Origin: Phreatobacter stygius
GTDB lineage: Bacteria > Pseudomonadota > Alphaproteobacteria > Rhizobiales > Phreatobacteraceae
Length of the DNA: 64,000 nt
Reading direction: 5' to 3'
Assembly: GCF_005144885.1 (NCBI RefSeq)
Contig: NZ_CP039690.1
Coordinates: forward strand, 2,369,001-2,433,000
Under the pieces are notes generated by a model. It was not told the origin of the DNA, ran no database searches, and saw only the letters and a list, made by a program, of their open reading frames with translations. Each line of letters begins with the position of its first letter. Position 1 is the first letter of the stretch. Below are positions 45,257-53,158 of this stretch, one piece after another. A program made the translations under genes and the position numbers.

Positions 45257-45328
45257 GGTGCAACCCCTCAGATGGCGAAAGGTTAGGAGCCCCTCGCCAC
45301 CTGATCAATTGCATAACATGAGCAGAAC

Positions 45329-45347
45329 CTGCCTAAGGATTAGGCAG
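45329..45347. promoter_or_regulatory. Palindrome upstream of the NMT1/amidohydrolase operon
   Basis: CTGCCTAAGGATTAGGCAG is a perfect 8-bp inverted repeat around three bases. It lies 73-91 bases before the operon start and just after the stop of the upstream serine hydrolase. Without a T-tract on either strand it is a better operator than terminator candidate. No regulator gene is adjacent. Confidence 0.45.
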
Positions 45348-45352
45348 AAAAT

Positions 45353-46633
45353 CTAGCGGCTGGCACGACCCATGGCGCCATAAACCAGGTTGCGCATGAC
45401 CGACTGGTAGTAGTTGCGCTGGTTCGGTGCCTGGATCATCAGCACCACGCCGAGGTCGTTCGCCGGATCGACCCAGAAGCGCGTGCCGGTAATGCCGCCC
45501 CACCAGGCCTCGCCCTTATGGCCGATCGTCGTGGCGACGCCGTCATCGGCGCGCACCGCGAAGCCGAGGCCGAAACCATGGCCGGGGCCGGGCAGATAGA
45601 TCGGACCGCGCACCGGCCCCAGGTGATCCGACATCATGTAGCGAACGGTCTGCGGCGACAGCAGGCGGACCCCATCGAGTTCGCCCTCGTTCAGCAGCAT
45701 GCGCATGAAGCGGCCGTAATCCTGGGCGGTCGAAGCCGCACCGGCGCCACCGGAGAAGCGTTTCGGCGGCTTGGTCAGGTCGAGCCAGTTCATCGTCTCC
45801 ATATCAGGGTCACCAGGGCGGGCATTGGCGAGCCGCGCAAGCCGCGGCCCGGCCACCTGGAACACCGTGTCGCGCATGCCGAGCGGTTTCAGCACCATCT
45901 CGTCGAGCGCCGCATCAAGGGTCTTGCCGGTCACCCGCTCGACGACATGGCCGAGAATGTCGGTGGAAACCGAATATTCAAAGGTGCTGCCCGGCTGGTA
46001 CATCAGCGGAATCGCCTTCAGCCGGCTGAGCATCTCGCTGGCAGTCGGTCCGTAGAGGCCGGCAATGTCCTGGTCGGCATAGGCCCGGCGCACCGGGTTC
46101 ATCTGGCCAAGGAAATGATAGGTCAGCCCCGAGGTATGGCGGAACAGGTCCTGGATGGTGATCGGCCGGGCATCGACCAGTTCGGTTGCGGCCTGGCCAC
46201 CGGCATCGCGCCGCTCGACCGCCACCTTCAGGCCCTGCAGCTCCGGCAGGTAGGTCGCAACCGGATCACTGAGCTGGATCTTGCCCTGCTCGACCAGTTG
46301 CATGGCCGCGACCGACACCAGCGGCTTGGTCATCGAAGCGATCCGGAAGATCGAATCGCGCCGCATTGGCCTGGCGGCGGCGACATCCTGTTGGCCGAAG
46401 GCCTCCTGGAACAGGGTGCCGTTGCCGCGGGTGATCAGCAGCACCGCGCCGGGAATGCGGCCCTGTGCCACGTCGCCGCGCAATTGCGCACGGATCCGCT
46501 CGAGGCCGGCCGGCGTGAAGCGCGCCGGCGTCACCGCCTCGCGGGCAGCGGCCGGCACCACTGTCGGGGCACCGAGCGCAAGGCCGAGCGCCATGGCCGC
46601 GCCGATCAGCGCGGCCCGTGGTCGGATAGGCAT
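45353..46633 (-). CDS. Serine hydrolase, beta-lactamase/EstB family
   Basis: 426-residue exported class C beta-lactamase-related protein. Signal peptide MPIRPRAALIGAAMALGLALGAPTVVPAAA, then SxxK with Ser100 and Lys103 (RIASMTKPL), Tyr in FEYSVSTDILG and an HKG near the end (TIGHKGEAWWGG). Members are esterases, D-aminopeptidases or beta-lactamase-like proteins, and the substrate is unknown. It is upstream of the NMT1 operon on the same strand but separated by 96 bp and a palindrome. Confidence 0.9.
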   Translation of the reverse strand: MPIRPRAALIGAAMALGLALGAPTVVPAAAREAVTPARFTPAGLERIRAQLRGDVAQGRIPGAVLLITRGNGTLFQEAFGQQDVAAARPMRRDSIFRIASMTKPLVSVAAMQLVEQGKIQLSDPVATYLPELQGLKVAVERRDAGGQAATELVDARPITIQDLFRHTSGLTYHFLGQMNPVRRAYADQDIAGLYGPTASEMLSRLKAIPLMYQPGSTFEYSVSTDILGHVVERVTGKTLDAALDEMVLKPLGMRDTVFQVAGPRLARLANARPGDPDMETMNWLDLTKPPKRFSGGAGAASTAQDYGRFMRMLLNEGELDGVRLLSPQTVRYMMSDHLGPVRGPIYLPGPGHGFGLGFAVRADDGVATTIGHKGEAWWGGITGTRFWVDPANDLGVVLMIQAPNQRNYYQSVMRNLVYGAMGRASR

Positions 46634-46756
46634 GGGATCCTCCCTGGATCGATCTTTGAGCCGGCCGCCGTCGAGGGCGGCCAGGCGTCAGGATGATCCG
46701 GCATGCCGGCCGGAACAATCCGGCCGGCAGTCAGGAGAAACCCGGAACCAGGCCGG

Positions 46757-48193
46757 TTAGTCACGCACGAGAATGTTGCGGAACTGCCAGGGATCGCTGG
46801 TGTCGATGTCTTCCGGGAAATAGCCCGGCCGGCCGGCGAGCGGGGTCCAGTCGGTATAGGCGCCGGTCACCGGTCCGAGATAGGGCCGCTGCACCTCCAG
46901 GCACCGGCGGAAGTCGATATCGTCGGCCTCGACGATGCCGGCCTGCGGGTTTTCCAGTGCCCAGACCATGCCGGCGAGCACGGCGGAGGTCACCTGCAAA
47001 CCGGTGGCGTTCTGGTAAGGCGCCAGCCGCCGGGTTTCTTCGATCGAGAGCTGCGATCCGTACCAATAGGCGTTGCCGGCATGGCCGTAGAGCAGCACGC
47101 CGAGCTCGTCGATGCCGTCGGCGATTTCGTTCTCGCCGAGAATTTGCCATTCGTCCTGGCGCTTGCCGGCGGCGCCGAACATTTCGTGCAGCGACAGCAC
47201 CGCATCGTTCGACGGGTGATAGGCATAGTGGCAGGTCGGCCGGTAGGTCACCTTGCCGGCCTCGTCGCGCACGGTGAGGAAATCGGCGATCGAGATCGCC
47301 TCGTTGTGGGTGACCAGGAAGGCATATTGCGCACCCATGGTCGGGCACCACGAACGCACCCGGGTATTGGCGCCGGCCTGCAGCAGATAGATCGCCGCAC
47401 CCGAGCCTTCGCGATGCTGCCGGGCGGTCTCGGGCATCCAGGTTTCATGGGTGCCCCAGCCGAGCTCGGCCGGCTGCAGGCCTTCCGAGATGAAGCCCTC
47501 GACCGACCAGGTGTTGACGAACACATTGGGCGGCTTCGGCTGCTTGGCGCGCTGGGTGTCGCGTTCGGCGATGTGAATGCCCTTGACCCCGGCCTTGGCG
47601 GCCAGCGCCGCCCAGTCGGCCTTCGACCGCGGCTGCGCAAAACTGATGCCGGCATCGGTCGCGACGTTCAGCAGCGCCTGCTTGACGAACCAGGACACCA
47701 TGCCCGGATTGGCGCCGCAGCAGGACACCGCCGTCGTACCGCCCGGCGCCTTGGCACGCGCCGCCAGCACCCGCTCGCGCAGCATGTAATTGGTGCGCGC
47801 GCCGGTATCCATGGTGGCGTCGTAATAGAAGCCCGGCCATGGCTCCGCCACGGTGTCGATATAGAGTGCGCCGAGCTTGCGGCAGAGCTCCATGATCGCC
47901 ACCGACGAGGTATCGACCGACAGATTGACACAGAAACCCTGGCCGCCGCCCTTGGTCAGCAGCGGCTGCAGCAGCGTCACGTAATTTTCGGGCGTCACCG
48001 CTTCCTGGATGAAGGTGATGCCACGCTCGTCCAGGAGATGCCGGTTGGTATCGGCCGGATCGATCACCACCAGGCGCGTCTTGTCGAACTTGAAATGGCG
48101 TTCGATCAGCGGCAACGTGCCGCGGCCGATGGAGCCGAAACCGATCATCACGATCGGCCCGGTAATATCATGATAGACGGGCCACTGGCTCAT
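46757..48193 (-). CDS. hss: Homospermidine synthase
   Basis: 478-residue NAD-dependent enzyme that makes sym-homospermidine from putrescine, the main rhizobial polyamine. The Rossmann start (GPIVMIGFGSIGRGTLPLIERHF), FVNLSVDTSSVAIMELC-type stretch, and GHAGNAYWYGSQLSIEETRRLAPYQNATGLQVTSAVLAGMVWALENP are family hallmarks. Length is normal for the family. The start at 48193 (MSQWPV) follows AGGAGAACCCTT; the frame is open further upstream but carries no homologous sequence. potFGHI lies 9 kb away on the same strand; a link is only thematic. Confidence 0.95.
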   Translation of the reverse strand: MSQWPVYHDITGPIVMIGFGSIGRGTLPLIERHFKFDKTRLVVIDPADTNRHLLDERGITFIQEAVTPENYVTLLQPLLTKGGGQGFCVNLSVDTSSVAIMELCRKLGALYIDTVAEPWPGFYYDATMDTGARTNYMLRERVLAARAKAPGGTTAVSCCGANPGMVSWFVKQALLNVATDAGISFAQPRSKADWAALAAKAGVKGIHIAERDTQRAKQPKPPNVFVNTWSVEGFISEGLQPAELGWGTHETWMPETARQHREGSGAAIYLLQAGANTRVRSWCPTMGAQYAFLVTHNEAISIADFLTVRDEAGKVTYRPTCHYAYHPSNDAVLSLHEMFGAAGKRQDEWQILGENEIADGIDELGVLLYGHAGNAYWYGSQLSIEETRRLAPYQNATGLQVTSAVLAGMVWALENPQAGIVEADDIDFRRCLEVQRPYLGPVTGAYTDWTPLAGRPGYFPEDIDTSDPWQFRNILVRD

Positions 48194-48385
48194 AAGGGTT
48201 CTCCTGAAGAGGCAGGCAGTATAACGAAGGAAAGGCCCCGGCCTTGCGGACGGGACCTGCGAATAGAGCTGGTTGCGCATTGGCCATGCGAAAGCCCTCC
48301 CGTCAACGCCTATTCGTGTGACGGCGTAATGACGGAAGCGGTGGACGCGACCTTTGGCCCCTCTGGCCGCCACCGCGAATAAGGG

Positions 48386-48391
48386 TATAAT
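48386..48391 (+). promoter_or_regulatory. Candidate -10 element for sorAB
   Basis: A perfect TATAAT lies 65 bases before the sorA start, in a short AT-rich patch between the divergent hss and sorA genes. No good -35 hexamer is seen at the expected distance, so recruitment by an activator or another sigma factor is possible. Confidence 0.4.
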
Positions 48392-48455
48392 TTTCTCTCC
48401 AAGCTAGCGTCGACGACAACGAAATGCTGGCGGATCGCATCTCGGGAGAGGCTTC

Positions 48456-49862
48456 ATGGCGACGAAAAAGGAACGCTCGGTCGGGGAACTCTATCGGGAT
48501 GACCCCGAGCGTGCGGAGGCCGAGATCTTTGGTCGCAAGGCTGCCAAGCCCCAAGGCGGCGCCGAGGCCAAGGCCGCTTCGCGGCGCGGCTTCCTGGGCG
48601 GTGCCGGCCTCGCCGCCATGTCGGCGGCTGTCGGCGGTCCGATCGTCCACGCCGCCGCCATGCCCGGTGGTCTGATTCCCGCGGCCATGGCGCAGGCCGC
48701 CCCGGCCCAGCCGGCGGCGCCCGGCCAGGCCGCCGCTCCGCCGGCGCCCCAGGGCCCGCCGCCGCTCGACTATCCCGGCAAGGCGCGCGGCCTCATGCTG
48801 CTGCAGGACCGGCCGCTGGTCGCCGAGACGCCGGAACATATGCTCGACGATGCGACCACCCCGGTCGACCGCTTCTTCGTCCGCAACAATGGCCAGATCG
48901 CCGCCGATTTTGCCAATCCCGACAGCCATGCCTTCGTCATTGACGGCGAGGTCAATGCGCCGCTCCGCCTGACCGTCGGCGAACTCAAGTCGCGCTACCG
49001 CGCGGTCACCTATCGCCTGCAGCTGGAATGCGGCGGCAATGGCCGGTCGCAGTTCTCGCCCCAGGCTCGCGGCAATCAATGGGGCAATGGCGCCATCGGC
49101 TGCGCCGAATGGACCGGCGTGCCCTTGCGCGATCTCCTGCGCGCCGCCGGCCTGAAGGAGACCGCGCGCTTCACCGGTCACTACGGCGCCGATCCGCACC
49201 TCTCCGGCGATGCCGCCCGCCAGTCGATCTCGCGCGGCATGCCGATCGCCAAGGCCCTCGAGCGCCATACCATCGTGGCCTTCGCCATGAACGGTCAGCC
49301 GATCCCGCTGATCCATGGCGGGCCGGTCAGGCTGATCACACCCGGCTGGCCGGGTTCGCTGTCGCATAAATGGCTGACCCGCATCTGGATCCGCGACAAG
49401 CCGCATGACGGCGCCGGCATGGGCGGCACCAGCTACCGCGTTCCGACCGTACCGATCGTGCCGGGCTCCAATGTCGACGGCCGCGAGAACTTCGCCGACA
49501 TGACCTCGATGCCGCTGCGCTCGATCCTGACCAGCCATGCCAATGGCGCGCGGCTGGCCAAAGGCACCCGCTCGCTGGATATTCGCGGCGCCGCCTGGGC
49601 CGGCGATCTGGATGTGCAGCGGGTCCACGTCTCGACCAATTTTGGCCAGACCTGGCGAGCCATGCGGCTGGCCGAGCCGAAGAACCGCTTCGACTGGCGC
49701 CGCTGGTCGGGCGCCATCCAGTTTCCCACCGACGGCTATTACGAGGTCTGGGTGCGTGGCCAGGACAGCTCGGGCAAATATCAGCCGCACACCGCCGGCA
49801 ATTGGAACCCGCAAGGCTACGGCGCCAACTCGTTCCACCGCATCGCCATGCTGATCGGGTGA
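48456..49862 (+). CDS. sorA: Sulfite dehydrogenase molybdenum subunit SorA
   Basis: 468-residue periplasmic molybdopterin enzyme that oxidises sulfite to sulfate. A long N-region carries the Tat motif SRRGFLGG (42-49). The Mo-coordinating Cys192 lies in LECGGNGRSQF. Conserved PLIHGGPVRLITPGWPGSLSHKWL and GDLDVQRVHVSTNFGQTWRAMRL (dimer domain) follow. The N-terminus before the Tat motif is longer than usual (41 residues), with a Lys/Glu-rich start and an in-frame ATG at 48456 supported by CTCGGGAGAGGC. It is followed by sorB. Confidence 0.93.
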   Translation: MATKKERSVGELYRDDPERAEAEIFGRKAAKPQGGAEAKAASRRGFLGGAGLAAMSAAVGGPIVHAAAMPGGLIPAAMAQAAPAQPAAPGQAAAPPAPQGPPPLDYPGKARGLMLLQDRPLVAETPEHMLDDATTPVDRFFVRNNGQIAADFANPDSHAFVIDGEVNAPLRLTVGELKSRYRAVTYRLQLECGGNGRSQFSPQARGNQWGNGAIGCAEWTGVPLRDLLRAAGLKETARFTGHYGADPHLSGDAARQSISRGMPIAKALERHTIVAFAMNGQPIPLIHGGPVRLITPGWPGSLSHKWLTRIWIRDKPHDGAGMGGTSYRVPTVPIVPGSNVDGRENFADMTSMPLRSILTSHANGARLAKGTRSLDIRGAAWAGDLDVQRVHVSTNFGQTWRAMRLAEPKNRFDWRRWSGAIQFPTDGYYEVWVRGQDSSGKYQPHTAGNWNPQGYGANSFHRIAMLIG

Positions 49863-49866
49863 CCGG

Positions 49867-50238
49867 ATGCGTCTTTTGAGGGGATTTGCCGTCGCGCTGA
49901 TGCTGGGCATCGGCGCGGCCGGCGGGCCTGCCGCCGGGCAGCAGCCGCCGGCCTTCGAGCCCCAGGCCGAGACGCCCGAGGCCTGGCCGGCGGGCGAGGG
50001 CCGCGACGAGACCTTCTACATGTGCACGGCCTGCCATTCGACCGGGCTGATCACCCGTATCGGCCAGAGCCGCGAGCAGTGGAGCGGCGTCATCGACCTG
50101 ATGGTGTCGAAACACGGCATGCTGGCGCCCGATGCCAAGGACCGCGACATGTTCCTGAACTATCTCTCGGCGGCTTTCCCGCTCCGCGCCCCGGCCCAGG
50201 GTGGCGGCTGGCGCAATCCGTTTCAGCCGCAGCGCTAA
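49867..50238 (+). CDS. sorB: SorB-type cytochrome c subunit
   Basis: 123-residue exported monohaem cytochrome c that accepts electrons from SorA. Signal MRLLRGFAVALMLGIGAAGGPAAG, then haem motif CTACH (Cys53, Cys56, His57). Start at 49867 is four bases after the sorA stop. The C-terminus has a short Pro/Gly tail (GGGWRNPFQPQR). The converging ccmG is one of the cytochrome c maturation genes that this protein needs. Confidence 0.9.
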   Translation: MRLLRGFAVALMLGIGAAGGPAAGQQPPAFEPQAETPEAWPAGEGRDETFYMCTACHSTGLITRIGQSREQWSGVIDLMVSKHGMLAPDAKDRDMFLNYLSAAFPLRAPAQGGGWRNPFQPQR

Positions 50239-50262
50239 CGCCGGCCGGCCCCGGCACCGGAC

Positions 50263-50838
50263 CTAGCGGGCGGCGAGCGCCGCCTCGATATGCGGCCGGA
50301 TCCGGGACGCCAGCGACTGCGGCGTGATCGGCCCGACATGTTTGTAGAGAATGCGCCCGTCGCGGCCGACGATGAAGGTCTCCGGAACCCCGTAGACACC
50401 CCAGTCGATCGCCGCGCGGCCATTCGGATCGACGCCGACCAGCTGGTAGGGATTGCCGCCGCGCCCGAGAAAGCGGCGGGCATTGTCCGGCTGGTCCTTC
50501 TGGTTGATGCCGGCCATGCGGATTCGCGTATCCTTGGCAAGCTCGACCAGCATCGGATGTTCTTCGTGGCAGGGAATGCACCAGGAGGCGAAGACATTGA
50601 CCACGGTCACCTGGCCCTTGAGGTCCGCGTCGGAAAAGCCGGGCCGGTCGATGCCGTCGAGCGGTTGAAGCGCGAAGGTCGGCGCTGGCTTGCCGATCAG
50701 CGCCGACGGCAGTTTCTGCGGGTCGCCTTGCAGGCCGATCATGAACAGCACGGCCAGGCCAATGAAAACGGCGAGCGGCAGCAGGGTCAGCCAGCTCCGC
50801 CGCTTGGGCGCGATTGGCGCACTGGTCTCGCTGGTCAT
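50263..50838 (-). CDS. ccmG: Cytochrome c biogenesis thioredoxin CcmG/DsbE
   Basis: 191-residue membrane-anchored thioredoxin that reduces apocytochrome or CcmH disulfides. One N-terminal helix (SWLTLLPLAVFIGLAVLFMIG) precedes the thioredoxin domain with Cys87 and Cys90 (WCIPC). GVYGVPETFIVGRDGRI is the CcmG cis-Pro segment. Its start overlaps the ccmD stop by four bases (ATGA). Confidence 0.95.
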   Translation of the reverse strand: MTSETSAPIAPKRRSWLTLLPLAVFIGLAVLFMIGLQGDPQKLPSALIGKPAPTFALQPLDGIDRPGFSDADLKGQVTVVNVFASWCIPCHEEHPMLVELAKDTRIRMAGINQKDQPDNARRFLGRGGNPYQLVGVDPNGRAAIDWGVYGVPETFIVGRDGRILYKHVGPITPQSLASRIRPHIEAALAAR

Positions 50839-51032
50839 GCCGCGTCCTTCGGTTGCGCTGCCGAGCGGCGGGTCACGCCACGCGCCGTCAGGTCGGCGAG
50901 AATGGCTGTTTGCCTGGCATGGTCGACGACGATCCAGGCAATCAGGCCGGCAATCGTCGCGACGCTCAGCCCATAGGCGGCCAGAATGAAGCCTGCATGC
51001 GGTCCCTGCATCATCACGTCCAACCCGGCCAT
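50835..51032 (-). CDS. ccmD: Haem exporter protein CcmD
   Basis: 65-residue small membrane protein. One helix, HAGFILAAYGLSVATIAGLIAWIVV, then a basic tail, matching CcmD, which tethers CcmE to the CcmABC complex. The start at 51032 (MAGLDVMMQGPH) is chosen because the frame upstream overlaps ccmC. It lies four bases from the ccmC stop. Confidence 0.9.
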   Translation of the reverse strand: MAGLDVMMQGPHAGFILAAYGLSVATIAGLIAWIVVDHARQTAILADLTARGVTRRSAAQPKDAA

Positions 51033-51036
51033 CGCG

Positions 51037-51801
51037 TCACTCCCCCGCCACCAGCCCGGCACCGGCCGGCACGGCCTCGCGCTGGGCCTGGACCAGGCGG
51101 ATCGCCCGCACCCGGCGGCGCAGCACCTCGTTGCGCATGGCGGCGAGGTGCAAGGTCAGGAACAGGGCCGTGAAGGCGACGGCCGAAACCATCAGCGGGG
51201 TCAGGATCGACGCGTGAACGGTCGGTCCGTCGAGCCGGAACACCGAGGCCGGCTGATGCAGGGTGTTCCACCAGTCGACCGAAAATTTGATGATCGGAAT
51301 ATTGACCGAGCCGACCAGCGTCAGCACCGCCGCCGCCCGGCCCGCGCGGCCGGGATCATCGACCGTGCGCCACAGCGCGATCAGCCCGAGATACATCAGG
51401 AACAGCACCAGTTCCGAGGTCAGGCGCGCGTCCCAGATCCACCAGGTCCCCCACATCGGCTTGCCCCAGAGCGAGCCGGTGGCCAGGCAGAGAAAGGTGA
51501 AGGTCGCGCCGATCGGAGCCGCGGCCTTGGCCGCGACATCGGCGAGCGGATGGCGCCAGACCAGCGTGCCGAGCGCCGAGACCGCCATCATCGAATAACA
51601 CAACATCGACAGCCAGGCCGACGGCACATGGATGAACATGATCCGGACCGTGCCGCCCTGCTGGTAATCATCCGGCGCGACGAAGAACACGAGATAGCCG
51701 GCCACCACGAACAAAAGCGTGGTCACGCCGGCAAGCCAGGGCAGGGCCCGCGCGACGAGTGCCAGGAAACGGGTCGGATTGGCGAGATCGAGAAGCGCCA
51801 T
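51037..51801 (-). CDS. ccmC: Haem exporter protein CcmC
   Basis: 254-residue six-helix membrane protein of the haem-handling family. The tryptophan-rich WGTWWIWDARLTSELVLFLMYL segment is the WWD motif that binds haem; conserved His residues flank it (IMFIHVPSAW; STLHQPASVF-type NTLHQPASVF). It starts the ccmCDG set. ccmA and ccmB, usually directly upstream, are not here: the next gene upstream is an outer-membrane barrel. Confidence 0.95.
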   Translation of the reverse strand: MALLDLANPTRFLALVARALPWLAGVTTLLFVVAGYLVFFVAPDDYQQGGTVRIMFIHVPSAWLSMLCYSMMAVSALGTLVWRHPLADVAAKAAAPIGATFTFLCLATGSLWGKPMWGTWWIWDARLTSELVLFLMYLGLIALWRTVDDPGRAGRAAAVLTLVGSVNIPIIKFSVDWWNTLHQPASVFRLDGPTVHASILTPLMVSAVAFTALFLTLHLAAMRNEVLRRRVRAIRLVQAQREAVPAGAGLVAGE

Positions 51802-51891
51802 GATCGGCTTGGTTTAATCGCGGGAAGGACCTGACGCAATGCGGCGGATCAACCCGGCCGCCTTGCCCTGCACGCATGAGACGGGCGCAGA

Positions 51892-51924
51892 ATAAGAAAA
51901 CGGCCCGGGCGAAACCCGGGCCGT
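51892..51924 (-). terminator. Rho-independent terminator after the outer-membrane barrel gene
   Basis: Ten-bp perfect stem ACGGCCCGGG (51900-51909) and CCCGGGCCGT (51915-51924) with a CGAAA loop. On the - strand it is followed by TTTTCTTAT (complement of 51892-51900). It lies 24 bases after the barrel stop and separates it from ccmC. Confidence 0.9.
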
Positions 51925-51948
51925 CATCGAAGTCGGGCTGGCGCCGGA

Positions 51949-52617
51949 TCAGAAGCGGTAGTTGATGCCGGTCCGGATCTGGTGGCCCTCGAAGCCGATG
52001 CGCGGGACATCGGTCAGCGCGGTATAGGTCGCCTTCTGCAGGCTGGTGTAGCGATACTCCAGCAGCGCCGTCCAGTTGCGGGTGAAGGCATATTCGCCGC
52101 CCACGCCGGCGGTCCAGCCGGTCAGCATCTTCGACTGCGAGAAATTGCCCGGGATCGTCTCGCTGGCGCGGACATTGCCGAGCGCCAGACCGGCGGTCGC
52201 GTAGAGCAGCATGTTGTCCTGCACGGCGTAGCCGAGGCGGGCGCGGATCGAACCGTTCCAGTTCATGCTGGTCCGCACGTCGGTCGGCTGCGTGTCGACA
52301 TAGCGGCGGTTGATGCTGGAATAGTTCACGTCACCGACGATACCGACAACGAAGCGGTTGATCTGGTAGTCGTAGCCGGCCTGCAGGCCGCCGGTGAAGC
52401 CGGACGCGCCGCCGAGGCTATAACCGGCATTGTTGTTGAAGCTCGACGAGAAGTTGGCGCCGATATTGGCGCCGACATAGAAGCCGGTCCAGATGCCGGC
52501 CGGGGCGACCGGCACGTAGACGGCCTCCGGATAAGGCCCGCGGCGCGGCAGGTCGGCCGCGAAGGCCGGGGTGGCGAGCACGGCGGCAGTCGCCGCAGCC
52601 CAAATGATCTTTTTCAT
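51949..52617 (-). CDS. Outer-membrane beta-barrel protein (Omp25/31, porin-family)
   Basis: 222-residue barrel. Signal peptide MKKIIWAAATAAVLATPAFA, then WTGFYVGANIGANFSS, TGGLQAGYDYQINRFVVGIVGDVNYS, ARLGYAVQDNMLLYATAGLALGNV, and a terminal Phe (GINYRF), the OmpA-type barrel signature. These proteins are abundant rhizobial surface proteins. The start at 52617 follows GGAGTTGACG. The gap above it holds an AT-rich region. Confidence 0.9.
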   Translation of the reverse strand: MKKIIWAAATAAVLATPAFAADLPRRGPYPEAVYVPVAPAGIWTGFYVGANIGANFSSSFNNNAGYSLGGASGFTGGLQAGYDYQINRFVVGIVGDVNYSSINRRYVDTQPTDVRTSMNWNGSIRARLGYAVQDNMLLYATAGLALGNVRASETIPGNFSQSKMLTGWTAGVGGEYAFTRNWTALLEYRYTSLQKATYTALTDVPRIGFEGHQIRTGINYRF

Positions 52618-53158
52618 CGTCAACTCCTGTCCCACGAACGCCACGAGGAATTTCCTCCCGTCGCGGACCGTCCCAGATCCAATGCGGTGAACAATCTATA
52701 ACCGCATTCATTCAAGTTTTCGCGGGATGAATGGCCCCGTCGTTAATGGAGCGTTACCAATCGAACCGCACGTGATCGTTCAAGAACGACCAACGCCGTC
52801 ATTCACATCGGTTATTGGCTGAAATGAGGCTCAATGTTCACGTCATGATTGGAAATAAAACGTTACTATTTCAATATATACTTTAGGAAAACAAATAACC
52901 ACCGCCCATTGGCAATTGACCTCTTTCGGCATGTGGCACAATCGTGGCAGGCCGACGGCAGTTCCAGGTCCGGCCAAGACGAACACCGCAGCGCAACAAG
53001 AGGGAACCGTGGCATCACATCGCCGGTCGCCGCCGGGCAAGAACAGGGTGCCCGGGTGACTGGCCCCCATGCGGCGGACCTGCGATCCGCGCCCGTGGCA
53101 CAAATGCACCAGGGTGCCTATTTCCATGAAACGGATCCTGAGACCTGATCGAGGCCCC
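52618..53158. other. Gene-free intergenic stretch with an AT-rich core
   Basis: 541 bp between divergent genes. The part from about 52700 to 52960 is strikingly AT-rich for this window (for example 52849-52905). It holds the promoter for the barrel gene, and probably that of the SDR-uvrC pair, with a candidate sigma-54 site at 52934-52949. Frames that cross it (for example one opening at a TTG at 52849) have no ribosome site or recognisable domain. The right part (52960-53158) is ordinary in composition. Confidence 0.5.
52934..52949 (+). promoter_or_regulatory. Candidate sigma-54-like site
   Basis: TGGCACAATCGTGGCA fits TGGCACN5TTGCA with one mismatch and keeps the GG (-24) and GC (-12) pairs 12 bases apart. 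It is oriented towards the SDR-uvrC pair, about 210 bases before the SDR start. An overlapping TTGACC (52916-52921) could alternatively be a -35 box. Chance matches to such short patterns are common. Confidence 0.3.

Noticed and set aside
48257-48315. CGAATAG/CTATTCG inverted repeat in the hss-sorA gap
   Set aside because: Arms are only 7 bp and about 45 bases apart; likely chance.
52849-53148. 99-codon + strand frame in the AT-rich stretch
   Set aside because: Starts at TTG without ribosome site, changes character halfway, and resembles no family.
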